Notes under the pieces: model-generated
The model's input: the letters and a program-made list of their open reading frames with translations, nothing else
Told to the model about the DNA's origin: nothing
Databases searched by the model: none
In this document: piece by piece, positions 1 through 9,842 of the stretch
How the letters are laid out: each line of letters begins with the position of its first letter
Position numbering within the stretch: position 1 is the stretch's first letter
Source: JANXQG01 sp963824275
Lineage (GTDB): Bacteria > Planctomycetota > Planctomycetia > Pirellulales > Thermoguttaceae
Assembly: GCA_963824275.1 (NCBI GenBank)
Contig: CAWGOT010000006.1
Coordinates: forward strand, 1,426,001 to 1,490,000
Length of the DNA stretch: 64,000 nucleotides
Direction of reading: 5' to 3'
Program-made: the position numbers and the translations under genes

Positions 1-1
1 C

Positions 2-853
2 CTCCGGCAAGATCACGCCGTACGAAAACTGGACCGATTGGAACGAAAACCACTGATCACCTCGCTCCTCACTTGCCTGCCTGTGGCGCTCCAACACGGC
101 TCGAGTCGCTTGATGCGTGGCAATGTAATGGTGGACGCATAGTACCCAGGTGGGTTCAAGATGGCTCCCGATGACGTTGACATTCTGGAGGTCATCCCAA
201 AAACGAAGGAGCTTTCCTTTCCACACGCTGTCTTTCTTTCGCAACAGAGTCAAACCGCTACCCACGAAGTCGTCGACCAAAAAGACGAACGCGAACCGCG
301 CTTCAGCGTCACCGAGGTCGGAACGCAAGTCCTCCAGAAGCGAATCCCATTTAGCTTGAATGATTCGAGGGGCGGTGACGATTTGCTCATTGCTGATCGT
401 CAGCGCGTTGGCACGGCGAAACAGGTCGATCCGCGCACCATCGCTCAACTCGATAAAAAGCGTCTTCCGGAGAAGTGTTTCAAAGCATCTTATCGCTTCG
501 GGTTCTGCCCAGACGCGATAGGTTGGTATGCTAAGGCGCGAGGCCACGGCTTGCATCAATCGCCACTGCACGGTATCAGGGTAGAAAAGCGACACGAGGT
601 GGCTCATCTCAGGCTGTCCGATGTAGACGAGGTGATTCCGTACAAATCCGTAGGCGGCCGCTCGATCTTCCAATTCGAATTGCTGAAGCCAATCGGCGAG
701 ACTCTCAATAAAGCGCGCGCCTGCCAGAAAATCCTGATAGCCGTCATACTTGATGCGGGACATGAGACGCAGCCAACCGAACTCGCTTCGCGCCGACTCG
801 GTATCCCATCGCATGATCTCGGAGAGTTTTCCAAGGATAAAATCCTGTTTCAT
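2..853 (-). CDS. Phosphoribosyltransferase-like protein (PRTase-CE type), C-terminus beyond window
   Basis: An open minus-strand frame runs from ATG at 853 past base 1 without a stop, so it is incomplete at its C-terminus (284 codons visible). Residues 190-200 read VFLVDDFVGSG, which fits the PRPP-binding loop of phosphoribosyltransferases (two acidic residues followed by a G-rich turn). The N-terminal 150 residues are mostly helical. This resembles the PRTase-CE group described in predicted bacterial conflict systems; the name is from memory. The ATG overlaps the stop of the upstream SIS-HAD gene (ATGA), so translation is probably coupled. Function is inferred: it may build or salvage a ribosylated metabolite together with the SIS-HAD protein. 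Short plus-strand frames over this stretch do not look protein-like. Confidence 0.72.
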   Translation of the reverse strand, partial: MKQDFILGKLSEIMRWDTESARSEFGWLRLMSRIKYDGYQDFLAGARFIESLADWLQQFELEDRAAAYGFVRNHLVYIGQPEMSHLVSLFYPDTVQWRLMQAVASRLSIPTYRVWAEPEAIRCFETLLRKTLFIELSDGARIDLFRRANALTISNEQIVTAPRIIQAKWDSLLEDLRSDLGDAEARFAFVFLVDDFVGSGLTLLRKKDSVWKGKLLRFWDDLQNVNVIGSHLEPTWVLCVHHYIATHQATRAVLERHRQASEERGDQWFSFQSVQFSYGVILPE

Positions 854-2804
854 TTTCTGCTCCTCGCCGTCTGCAAGGCCATTTGGAGTCCCCTTTCGTT
901 CGCTCTGAGTTGACCGATATAGGCAAGGGCTGCCTGTGTACCGCGCAGCCCCGGCGGTGCGAGATTCCAACAGGTCTCGGGATCCTGAGAAACTTCGTCC
1001 ACGCTCAAGCTATTGGGCTGATTCAGGAGGGAGAAATCGTTCCCCGGCCATTGGCCGCGGTCGCCGATGCAAAGAACCGAATTCTCGTTACATCCATGGA
1101 GTTCCATCAGGGCGACTACGACGGCACGCTTGCTCACTCCCGGAGCAAGCACGTCCATGGAGTGACTGGAACCGACGACTACGACGCCAGGAATCCCCAA
1201 CCCGTAGACGACCTGCTGAAGCGACGCCCAGAGCAACTCGGCGGAAGCGCCCGCGCGGGAGTGACCTTTATTTGCGGCAACCGGAACTCGAATTCCGCGA
1301 GGCGAGAAAGCAGTGCATGTCCCTGAATCGCGTCCGCAACCGCCGTCAACGCGTCGACGACTTGCTCACTTCCGTCTGGGCGACCATCGTCATCAAGCCG
1401 CGCGATGTCGCCGCCGTTGTAATAGCCAACTACAACCCGCGATTGGTATTTCTTCGGGATCTGCTCGCGAAGCGCCACCTTCACGGACTTTCCCCGGCCG
1501 GTGGCGAATCCCAGCATCACACCCGCCCTCAGCAGGCGAACTAACTCGCGAGCCACGGGCGTGGAAAGTCCCTTGCAGCGGTCCGCCTCATCGCACAGCG
1601 TCCCGTCGTAATCCAGCACGACTGCGCGGAACGACGCCTTTGCAAGTCGCGCAATGAATGCGGCGTACGCGTCCCTCCAGAGGCGGAGTTGCCCCGAGTG
1701 GGCAAGGGCATCGACTGTCTTCCTGGCCTTCCTCTCCACGGCTGCCACCTCTTCCGGAGGCATCGACGGCTCAGCGGAGGAGACCCCCGTCGCTGCTTTG
1801 AGGTGGTAGATGCGGCGCCCGAACCCTGGCACGCCCGGTCTGCCGGGGTTGATGCCCCGGGCCCGGCCGGCACTGCCGACGACGTGCAATCCCCAAACCA
1901 GCGCTGCAACGCCCGCCGTGCTCCCTTCTAAGGGAACATCGACCCGATGGACAGGAATGTTGGCGGGAATAAGCTTCAGGGTTGTCGATGCAATCTCCTC
2001 GTCGTGCGGAGTGACAATGGCGAGGATCCCGGTTGTCTGAGGATGCTTGGCCAGCCAGTGGTGCCGGCCATGGGCGAAATGCCGGTAATCTGCCAATTGA
2101 ACATTCCCCAACGCTGCCTCGGTGAACTTCGATTCCAGGTCCATCGCCGCGGAGTGGATGGCTGGGCCGTAGAGGACGACTACGGTTTCCCGCTGCCACA
2201 GGGGTGCACAGCGACGATCGAGCTGGTCAACAAAGCGCTTGTCGCAATCCGTCCCCAGAAGCGTGGAAAGGTCCTTGGGCAGCAGACATGACGTACCGAA
2301 TACCTCGTCGTAGGCCCGCACGAGCAGGATTGTTGATGCCAGAAGCGAATTCGTCGCCAGGAAGCCGTCCTTTCCTGAAGGGAGATCCATCTCGACAAAA
2401 TCGACAAAGGGGTATTTCGCTCCCAGCCGAGCGAGCGGCGAACCGACCGTCATACAGAGCACAATGAAGCGGCGGGGTTCACGGACGGCGAGCCCACGGA
2501 ACGCGGCGAGCACGTCGGGATTCTTGCCGCCGGCCGTCGCCAGCACCACCCCCATCGTTCGCAGGTCGAGTGATGGCACGGCCGCTTCCATCGGAGTCAT
2601 TGCGGAAGCCAACTTGCCGCTGAACTTCCGGTGGAGTCCGGCCGCAAAGTCGGCGGTCGTCAGCGATCCCCCCGAACCAATGGCAACGAGGGGGAGAGGA
2701 GCGGCGGAACTCAAAGGCTTGGCCAAACGATCGACCGGCGCCTCCATAGCCCATCGATAGGTCGCTCGCAATTCACGGAGCTCAAGGTCGTAAGGCTTAC
2801 CCAA
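850..2804 (-). CDS. SIS sugar-isomerase domain fused to HAD (Cof/SPP-like) phosphatase, with one frame break
   Basis: The N-terminal ~340 residues form a SIS fold: a phosphosugar loop VAIGSGGSLTT near residues 40-50 and a second lobe containing RHFAHGRHHWLA near 241-252. A HAD phosphatase follows, with nucleophile motif VVLDYDGTLCDE (D398 and D400) and, after the frame break, CIGDRGQWPGND as the Mg-binding motif IV. Reading continues from one frame (ending 1179) into another (open 1236 down to 850). Adding one C to the minus-strand CCC at 1257-1259 restores a continuous protein of about 650 residues. The gene lies between the DUF1156 methyltransferase (131 nt upstream) and the PRTase-like gene, which it overlaps by ATGA. 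The pairing suggests processing of a phosphorylated sugar or nucleotide; the substrate is unknown. Confidence 0.8.
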
Positions 2805-2935
2805 GTCTCAACTCCAAAATCACTTTGCCCCGGCGCAGGCCGCGATCGCACGCGCGACCCGAACAAACCATTCTAGCCATTTGGTGCCGTTAGTGACACG
2901 CCGTACCATCAAAATACTTGGGGCTCTACGATCCT

Positions 2936-5863
2936 TCAGAACAGCCTTCCCTGCGCCTCTTCAAGCTGGTCTTTCCGGTTCAAGAGTCCCTGCATCAACT
3001 GCTTTTCCTTGTCGCCGTCGGGCAGGATTTCGCTGATGGCCTGGGCGAGGACCCAGAGAGCGGAGTTCTGCCCTTGGCCGCTGTGGCCAAGGAACTCCGC
3101 CATGCCCGCGGTGTCGCCCTTCTCGCGGAACGCGCAGAGGCGGTGCAGGACGTTGATCAGGCTGGCCGGCGTGCCGTCGGCGGCCGGGTCGCCCAAGTCC
3201 TTGACCTTCATTCGCTTGGCCACGGGCACCGCGGCCACGTTCTCGCCCGATTTCTCCAGCACGCCCGTGCGGTCCCACATGCTTTCCGTGTCCATGCCCA
3301 GCGCCTGCGCCATCTTGAACGATTCGTCGGCCGGCACCTTCGCCTCGCCGTAGGACCATTTCCAGACCACGTAGAAGCGGCTATCCGGGTCGATATGGGC
3401 CGTATGGGTCGTCTTCATGATCTTGGTCAGGGCGTAGTTTGTGACCAGCCCGCGCACTTCGTCCAAAAACTGGCCGACCGTAACCTCCTCGCCCGAGAGC
3501 TTCGTCACCCGCTCATACTGGCCGAAGACGGACAGCGCGGGGCCGATGGCCGAAATGAAGAAGTCCGCGCCACGGATGCCCTGGTTCCAGAAAAAATCGA
3601 GACGCTCCCTCGCAACGCGGTTGAGGTTTTGCCGAACGTCGTCCCAATGTCCTGTTGTGGATTCAAGGCTCCGCTTTCGACAAACGAGGAAGACAGACGA
3701 TGCGAGGACGGCCTTGCCCGTCTTGACCATTCCACCGGTCATCTCAGTATGGAGCGGCCAGGAGGCAGTCACCTGAAGGCCCGCCGACAGGAGCGATTGC
3801 ACCAGCGTTTCCCAGGCGACGGTCGTCTTGTGAGCGAAAACCAAGACCAGGACGCCGCTCGACAATAGGCTTTGATTCGCGGCGATCAACGCCTTCGTCA
3901 TCTCGGCCTCGTAGAACTCCTTTGTCTTATTGCTATTGGAAAGGCGGTGCGGCCGATCCTGCACGATTTCCGGCCCCTTGGGGCAGAGCGGCGTGGAGAA
4001 CAATCCCGGCACTCGGTCCCCGAGAATACGACGCAACCAGACATAGAAGTAGTCTGCCAGGTGCGAGTACGGCACAGAGTCGTAGTAGGGCGGATCGGTA
4101 ATAACGGCGTCAAGGCCCGCGATCGGCAACTGTTGTGCCATTCCACGCGTTACGTGAGCCGAAGCCGTTGACGACTGGGCGGCGCTCTCAATAGCCTTCA
4201 CCACCCAGTCGATAGCGCCAGCGACATTCCCGCTCCCGCCACTGACGGGATTTGTCTCGGCAAAGTCCCACGTCATCGGCAACGTATGACGACCGACTGC
4301 ACCTTCCACAGTCTCCCGCGTCGTGTGCCAGATCGAGGCGGTGCTGGCCCGGTCGAGGACGCGATCGAAAATCGTGGCGACGTAATGGGAAACGGCGAGT
4401 GCGTACTCCTTGTCCTGCCACTGCTCAAGTTGCTCGATAGCCGACCGAACGAGTTTCGCCAGCGTGATGACCGTCAACAGTTGCCGCGGTGCGAAGAGTT
4501 TGCCGAACGTGTCGCACCCGTACAGCGGCACGGACAATCGCCGGATTTCCGTCTTCGGAATCTGCTCGTCGGGGATTGTCGAGAGTTTGCCAAACGGCTG
4601 TTCCTTGGTGATTTCGGCCAGGCGTGCGGCAGCCATTGCCAACACGACGTTGTCTGCGTCGGTCGCTGCTCGGTATTTCCGCGGTCCTTTTTCCGGCGAC
4701 AGCACTACGGCGGCCAGCATTTGCCCGAGGCGGCCTGCCTTTCCTTCGCTCTGGAGGTAGGAATTTGGGATCGTCGTTTGGGAATAGACGCAGATTGCCT
4801 TGGCCTGCTTCACCGTCCCGTCGTCAGGATCAAAGTCAATGTCGGCGTCCCGAAGCACCTGGAAGCAGCATGTCCCCTTTGTCACGTCGGGGATGATCTT
4901 GAACGCCACCTTGCTTTTCGATTTCTTCGTGAGCCAAGCGTGGCGCAGAAGCGGCGTCAGATACGGAGTCTGGGGATTCGGCGACTTAACGCTCCTCGCC
5001 CAAATATACGCGACCGGAACGCTTCCGTCAGGATCGGCGGGATAGAACTGGGCCAACTCTCGTCTCGCTGTTTCATGCAGCCAGTTTCCCCAGTATTTCA
5101 CGTCAGCCGCCAGTGGGTTTTTTCGATACTCGGCCTCGGTGATCTGAACATCAGGAACGATCTCATCACTTGTAGCCTCGACAGGCTTCTCCCCCTTGTC
5201 GAGAAGCGGCCTGGCCTTTCTGCCTTTCCTTTTCCCCCGATTAAAGGCTATCAGGCGATTAACGTACTTGGGCACCGGACGGCTGTCGGGCTGGCCGTAT
5301 TTCTGTGGATAGACCAGAGTGCAGAGTTCGATAAGGTGGGCCACAGGATTGAGGTCGATGGCATGGGTGTCACAGCCGAGGCGCAGGGCTTCCAGGGGAA
5401 TCGCGCCACCGCCCGAGAACGGGTCCAGAACTCTAGGGGCATGGTTGTCGGCGCCTGGATTTAAGATCTTATGTGCCACGGCGATCAGCTTCCGTGCCGG
5501 TTCAACGTACTCCGGGTTATTCGAGTTTTCCCAGCGGACCAGAAGCTTGATGAACTCCAGGCAGCGATTCCGCGGCGTGTCGGCAACCGCCGAGCCGTCG
5601 CCGTTTTTCGGCCTGAACTCCGCCTTTTTGTTGCCCTCGCCGAGCAGGTCGTCTACAAGCTTCCGGAAGCTCTGGGGACATTCGGGGTCGTCCGGGTCGG
5701 GAACCAGCGAGGCGAATACCGCCGCCCGGCAGGCCGCCAGCGGCCGCCGCGCCCACCAGATGTGCAGCGTAGAAATGTGCCCGTGCCGGATCGACTTCTC
5801 CCGCGCCGACTGCTCGGAGACTTCCTTCAAGGGCAGGGCAACTTCGATCAAACGCTTAAGCAT
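2936..5863 (-). CDS. DUF1156-domain DNA adenine methyltransferase
   Basis: 975 residues. The N-terminus has the DUF1156 signature (residues 4-50, containing HISTLHIWWARRPLAACRAA). The SAM-binding motif I is VLDPFSGGG at about 145-153, and the catalytic motif IV is DPPYYDS near residue 592, which makes it an N6-adenine type enzyme. The length fits the DUF1156 family. In other genomes such methyltransferases sit beside SNF2 helicases and ATPases in predicted phage-defence loci. Here it is the fourth gene of a minus-strand operon, after a helical protein and before the SIS-HAD gene. The likely role is self-marking of DNA or modification coupled to the helicase-nuclease. No separate restriction endonuclease is visible next to it; the helicase C-terminal domain could serve. 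Confidence 0.9.
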   Translation of the reverse strand: MLKRLIEVALPLKEVSEQSAREKSIRHGHISTLHIWWARRPLAACRAAVFASLVPDPDDPECPQSFRKLVDDLLGEGNKKAEFRPKNGDGSAVADTPRNRCLEFIKLLVRWENSNNPEYVEPARKLIAVAHKILNPGADNHAPRVLDPFSGGGAIPLEALRLGCDTHAIDLNPVAHLIELCTLVYPQKYGQPDSRPVPKYVNRLIAFNRGKRKGRKARPLLDKGEKPVEATSDEIVPDVQITEAEYRKNPLAADVKYWGNWLHETARRELAQFYPADPDGSVPVAYIWARSVKSPNPQTPYLTPLLRHAWLTKKSKSKVAFKIIPDVTKGTCCFQVLRDADIDFDPDDGTVKQAKAICVYSQTTIPNSYLQSEGKAGRLGQMLAAVVLSPEKGPRKYRAATDADNVVLAMAAARLAEITKEQPFGKLSTIPDEQIPKTEIRRLSVPLYGCDTFGKLFAPRQLLTVITLAKLVRSAIEQLEQWQDKEYALAVSHYVATIFDRVLDRASTASIWHTTRETVEGAVGRHTLPMTWDFAETNPVSGGSGNVAGAIDWVVKAIESAAQSSTASAHVTRGMAQQLPIAGLDAVITDPPYYDSVPYSHLADYFYVWLRRILGDRVPGLFSTPLCPKGPEIVQDRPHRLSNSNKTKEFYEAEMTKALIAANQSLLSSGVLVLVFAHKTTVAWETLVQSLLSAGLQVTASWPLHTEMTGGMVKTGKAVLASSVFLVCRKRSLESTTGHWDDVRQNLNRVARERLDFFWNQGIRGADFFISAIGPALSVFGQYERVTKLSGEEVTVGQFLDEVRGLVTNYALTKIMKTTHTAHIDPDSRFYVVWKWSYGEAKVPADESFKMAQALGMDTESMWDRTGVLEKSGENVAAVPVAKRMKVKDLGDPAADGTPASLINVLHRLCAFREKGDTAGMAEFLGHSGQGQNSALWVLAQAISEILPDGDKEKQLMQGLLNRKDQLEEAQGRLF

Positions 5864-5951
5864 AGACGCCTCTGGTAGGTTCCTAACTCACGTGACAGGC
5901 AAGCGAAAGCCAACACCACACGGTTCATCTCAGCACTTCTAGTCATCTAAG

Positions 5952-8617
5952 TCAACGTCCGCATTGCGCTCCGGGCTTGCCATCCACCGAACCCGTGCGC
6001 GCGTCGGAATGCAGTCCTTCAAGGCAGGCCGCAATCTCGCCCGAGAACGAAATCCAGGGATACTTAGCAGGCAGTTGCGACCAGACCCGCAGCCTGCGCC
6101 GCGGCAACACGGACCTCCGCCGACGGGCTCTTCGCGATCTTCGGCAGTCGGCGTGTCCAGCATTCCAGAAGCATCCTGCCAACGTCGTTATTGCCGAGCC
6201 GAGCTATGCCGAAGTCGTCACCTTCAAGCAGTCCGGCAAATGTGCGAATCGAACGTCCAAGATCGGACGGCGCAGCGAGAGTCGTCAACGCCTCGCTCAT
6301 CCCTGCAATTGCCATACTTGTGGACGTGCTCTCGACCGGCGCTGCCAATGCCAATTGAATCATGACCGCGAAGGCAATATCCACGACATCGGAAGATACA
6401 TACGGTCCTTCCTGAAGCACGCGCCTCGTCAATACATCGCGCACCGCCTCGGGCCGGCGTCGCAGAAAGGCGTGTCCCAACCACCATAATCCTCGCTCAA
6501 GTAGCTCTGGCCCACCCAACGAGATAGTAAAACTCGACAACGGGCCGGATTGCTGGGAATACGGATCGAAGTAGGGCACTGATTGCCGGAGCCACCGATT
6601 TGCGCTTGTCGCCACTACATCCACAATCCCCTCACCACCTGTCTGCACAATAGCGGCGAGTATTTGAAGGAGGCATAGCTTCTCGCCTGCGGTGCCATTC
6701 TCGCTATCGACCGCTCTCGCAAGGTTGTTTACAAACGGGATCTCTGCGTCGGTCCAAGTTACGAAGCGGTACGGCTGCGACCCAATTCCCGCCGATATAC
6801 CGCACGGACCAGGCTGACGGTTGTTCATTTCCGTAGCGAGGCGCGTTGCCTCCTGGATCAGTGAATCACGCAATTCATCGTCCTCAATTGGCGCTCGCGG
6901 GAATCCCGATTCCATGCGACGAATGTGGTTCTTAAGAGTTGCGTCTCGTTCCGCCGCATGTCGTAGCCAGGGCAAGAACATCTCCCTTAGCCCCTCGCGC
7001 CTGGCACACGCGTTAAAGACTATCGCCCATTGCTCGCGTGCGAACAGCGTGTGCTGTGCCGAACCGGCGACCACCGTACTGAGCAGTTCAACAGCAACCT
7101 CCAAGGGGCCCCCGATCAACGCCTTTTGCAGCCCGTTGCCGATCTGGCTCCATGCTGTTGGGGTTCTGCAAGCCACTTCAAGTGCAGGCTTCAAAATCAC
7201 GACAAGTTCGGACGTAAACGGCACGCAGCCGAGAACATCGCCCCAGAACCCGAGCCAAGTGGACCGTTGAGCGCGAAGCCTGCGGTTGGTTATTTCTAGT
7301 TCGACCGACCACCGCGACATCGCACAGCAATGTTTCCGGTATTGCGTCGGAAAGCAGCTTTAGGGCGGAGTACGCGTCTGCCCATTCCACGGGGTGCGCA
7401 GAGAGAAGATTCCGTACAACTTCAGCCCTGTCCTCAGTTGTAGCTTCATCCAGCCGTTCGACAGCCTTGTGCAGTCGCTCGTCCTTCTCGTCGCACTGCA
7501 ATGCCTTAACGGCATGCATGATCCCATGTTTTGCAAAGTGAGTTTCTGCCGCTGCGTCGAACCGATGAGCAGCCAACTCCAGGGCCACCTGCGCCTGCTC
7601 GCCTATGGCATACCGCCATGCGACGAGATCCCAAGCCCGTAATGCTGATAGTTCCGCAAGGAGGCCCAACCGGAAGGTTGCCACGCGGTCCACGGCTCCG
7701 CCCCCATTTCCCGACGACCGTGCGAGCTTAAGCGAGTGGTCCAAAAATGATGTTTGTCGTAAGCCAAGATACGCTTGCAATGGCTGATGGCTTGCTGATA
7801 GATGATGACGCGAAAGCGAAACGAGCTGGTCGTCTTCACTTCGTCGATAGAATCGCGTTGCATGAATCAGGTTAAACAACGCCATATACGAAGGGTTCTC
7901 GATACGAACACGCGGGACCTGCTCCCTAATCAGACGATCGAGCGCATCCCAAGCACAGTCCGAGAACAAACGGTACCCCTCAACCAATGGCGGTAGCTCC
8001 GGCGGCACGTTCCCAGTTCCACAGTCCTTCGGCCATCTTCCCAGCGTCAGATATGTCTGATAGCGAAGGCGCTCAAGCAACTGCCGGAGCGACACTGAGA
8101 GCGCTGACGTGGCACCGGCACCCTCGCTCCATTTCATCGCCATTGCCTGCCACGAGTCTCCAAAGGGGTCGCGCATCCACGTTAATTCCACGGCAAGCGT
8201 CAGCAACGCGATATCTGCGCTGTCGTTCGACCGTGATGCTAACCATGCCTGCGGAAGTGCTACTAACTCGTCGGTTGGCTGTGCAGAAAATGGATTATCG
8301 AGCAACACAAGCACGTGCGCAAGCACTTTTCCATCAGGACGCGCCGCGCCTTTCGAGGGAATCGCCCCAATCAGTTCACGGATAACCATGAACTCATAGT
8401 CAGTAAATGCCCAGTACAGCGCGAGCGAAAAGCACCATCGAACGTCTTCAATTGCGAGCTCGCCGAGCGTCTTCGATCGAGACTGGCGCTTTAGGTAATC
8501 GAACACCACGCTGCAAAGATGCAGCACCCGGATTCCATCCCCTGCCAGATGGGCCTCTCGCGCCTCATGGGCCAAGAAAGAAAGCCCTTCGTGACACCGA
8601 ATTCCCGTCGTCGTCAT
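5952..8617 (-). CDS. Large helical protein of unknown function, two frame breaks
   Basis: Starts at ATG 8617, four bases after the HD-domain gene stops. The first frame runs to about 7300 and the second from about 7300 to 6064. A third frame ending at 5952 supplies a plausible C-terminus (reading WSQLPAKYPWISFSGEIAA) if a base is corrected near 6090-6100. The joined product is about 885 residues, rich in Leu, Ala and Arg, with repeated helical stretches suggestive of an ARM/HEAT-like or TPR-like scaffold, and no signal peptide. I see no catalytic motif. Tight spacing places it in the operon with the HD phosphohydrolase and the DUF1156 methyltransferase, so a scaffold or sensor role is possible but not shown. 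I do not recognise the family. Confidence 0.7.
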
Positions 8618-8621
8618 CGAC

Positions 8622-9791
8622 TTATTCCTGTAGTGAAAGAAAAGCGTGTTCGTCGTTACTACGAGGCTCCGACGACCCTTGCACGTTTGTCAACGACGAT
8701 AGATCGACGTCTTCGAGCGCGGCGGCTTTGATACGAGCAAGGGTGTCACGGCTCAAGCGACGTTCATCTTTCAAAACCTCCGGCATGAAAGTATTCAGGA
8801 GTTGATAGCACATCGCGGGTTCGGTTGCGAAGCCCGGTAGCGTCGTCCATCCGCCGAGGTTGCTTTCTTCCTGGCCTGGTATTCCTGTGCTTGGGGAAAG
8901 ATCCACATTCGCGATCTGAGCGCCGATGGAACTGAGGTCCCGTGCGTACAAACTAACGATCCGAAACTGATTCCGAATCGCTCCGAACACCGGGGCCAAG
9001 CGGGTTGTGCAGTTCGGAGGCTTTACCATCTGGACGGCAATACGTCCCCTTTCGATCAGTATTCTTCCATGCGTGAGCGAGTGCCGCAACCAGTGCGCCA
9101 TATTCAACTGGCTCCCGTCCCGATGACGAAGAAGTGTCATCGTATCGCAGCGGGCGGCGTCCTCGTCCAGCAAATCGGCTACCGCAACCACGGAGGCGAG
9201 TGCCCGATGTAAGGCGGTATCCTGCCAGGCTCCTGCCCAATCCCACGGCCATTTTTCATGGGCTGCGGCCACATCGACTGCTAGCTGGAACCTCGCATCT
9301 CTAACAAACTCGCTATGGCCTGCTTCCTCCATTACTCGGCGGAATAGGCGGGGCAGGCGTCGCACATGAGTTCGTCGCACCCAAGCGGGGATGTCGTTCC
9401 ACTGAGCTTTATTCTCCGAAGCCGGTGCGTCGGGCGGCATATCCTCGGCTTTCTGGGAAAGCATACCGAGATCATGAACCAATGTCGCAACCAAGAGAAC
9501 TGCGGCGTGATCTGCGTTAACCTGCTGCGGTAAATCGTGATCGTCGGCACATCGCCAGGTGCTGATGCGGTCAACCAGGCTGCAAATGTGCGGCAAGCCG
9601 TGATCGGTAAACTCAGGCATGTGGCAGCTCTGGACAAGGCGATATATCCCCTCGTGCAGGTCCCGCAATGCCAGGTGAAACCCCGACCAGGCGGTGCCGT
9701 ACGCCCTCCGGGCAAGTTGGCTGCCGGAAATAAAATCTCTTGCGTCGCGAAGCGTTAGGTCGGGATCAGGGAGTCTAACTGGTAACGGCAT
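8622..9791 (-). CDS. HD-domain phosphohydrolase (HD-CE-like)
   Basis: 389 residues. It has the ordered metal ligands of the HD superfamily: an early His pair in FTDHGLPHI (around 64-68), the LVHDLGML doublet at 106-107, AAHEKWPW (H178), and VAVADLLDEDAA (D206). HD proteins usually hydrolyse nucleotides, cyclic nucleotides or similar phosphoesters. The layout resembles HD-CE domains proposed in conflict systems, although that name is recalled and not checked. It lies 51 nt after the helicase stop and 4 nt before the next ATG, so it is probably co-transcribed and translationally coupled. Together with the PRTase-like and HAD proteins of the same operon it suggests a nucleotide-metabolising or signalling branch. 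Confidence 0.82.
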   Translation of the reverse strand: MPLPVRLPDPDLTLRDARDFISGSQLARRAYGTAWSGFHLALRDLHEGIYRLVQSCHMPEFTDHGLPHICSLVDRISTWRCADDHDLPQQVNADHAAVLLVATLVHDLGMLSQKAEDMPPDAPASENKAQWNDIPAWVRRTHVRRLPRLFRRVMEEAGHSEFVRDARFQLAVDVAAAHEKWPWDWAGAWQDTALHRALASVVAVADLLDEDAARCDTMTLLRHRDGSQLNMAHWLRHSLTHGRILIERGRIAVQMVKPPNCTTRLAPVFGAIRNQFRIVSLYARDLSSIGAQIANVDLSPSTGIPGQEESNLGGWTTLPGFATEPAMCYQLLNTFMPEVLKDERRLSRDTLARIKAAALEDVDLSSLTNVQGSSEPRSNDEHAFLSLQE

Positions 9792-9842
9792 CCGATGGTT
9801 CCCTTCGGTCCTAGCATCCGGGTTAAGCGCGACATGCGAACC

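Noticed and set aside
3..56. Plus-strand frame ending TGA at 54-56 at the start of the window
   Set aside because: It overlaps the open minus-strand PRTase-like gene, which has a strong motif and length; the short frame shows no recognisable domain.
161..913. 250-residue plus-strand frame
   Set aside because: Lies opposite the PRTase-like gene and lacks protein-like composition; the minus strand carries the recognisable motif.
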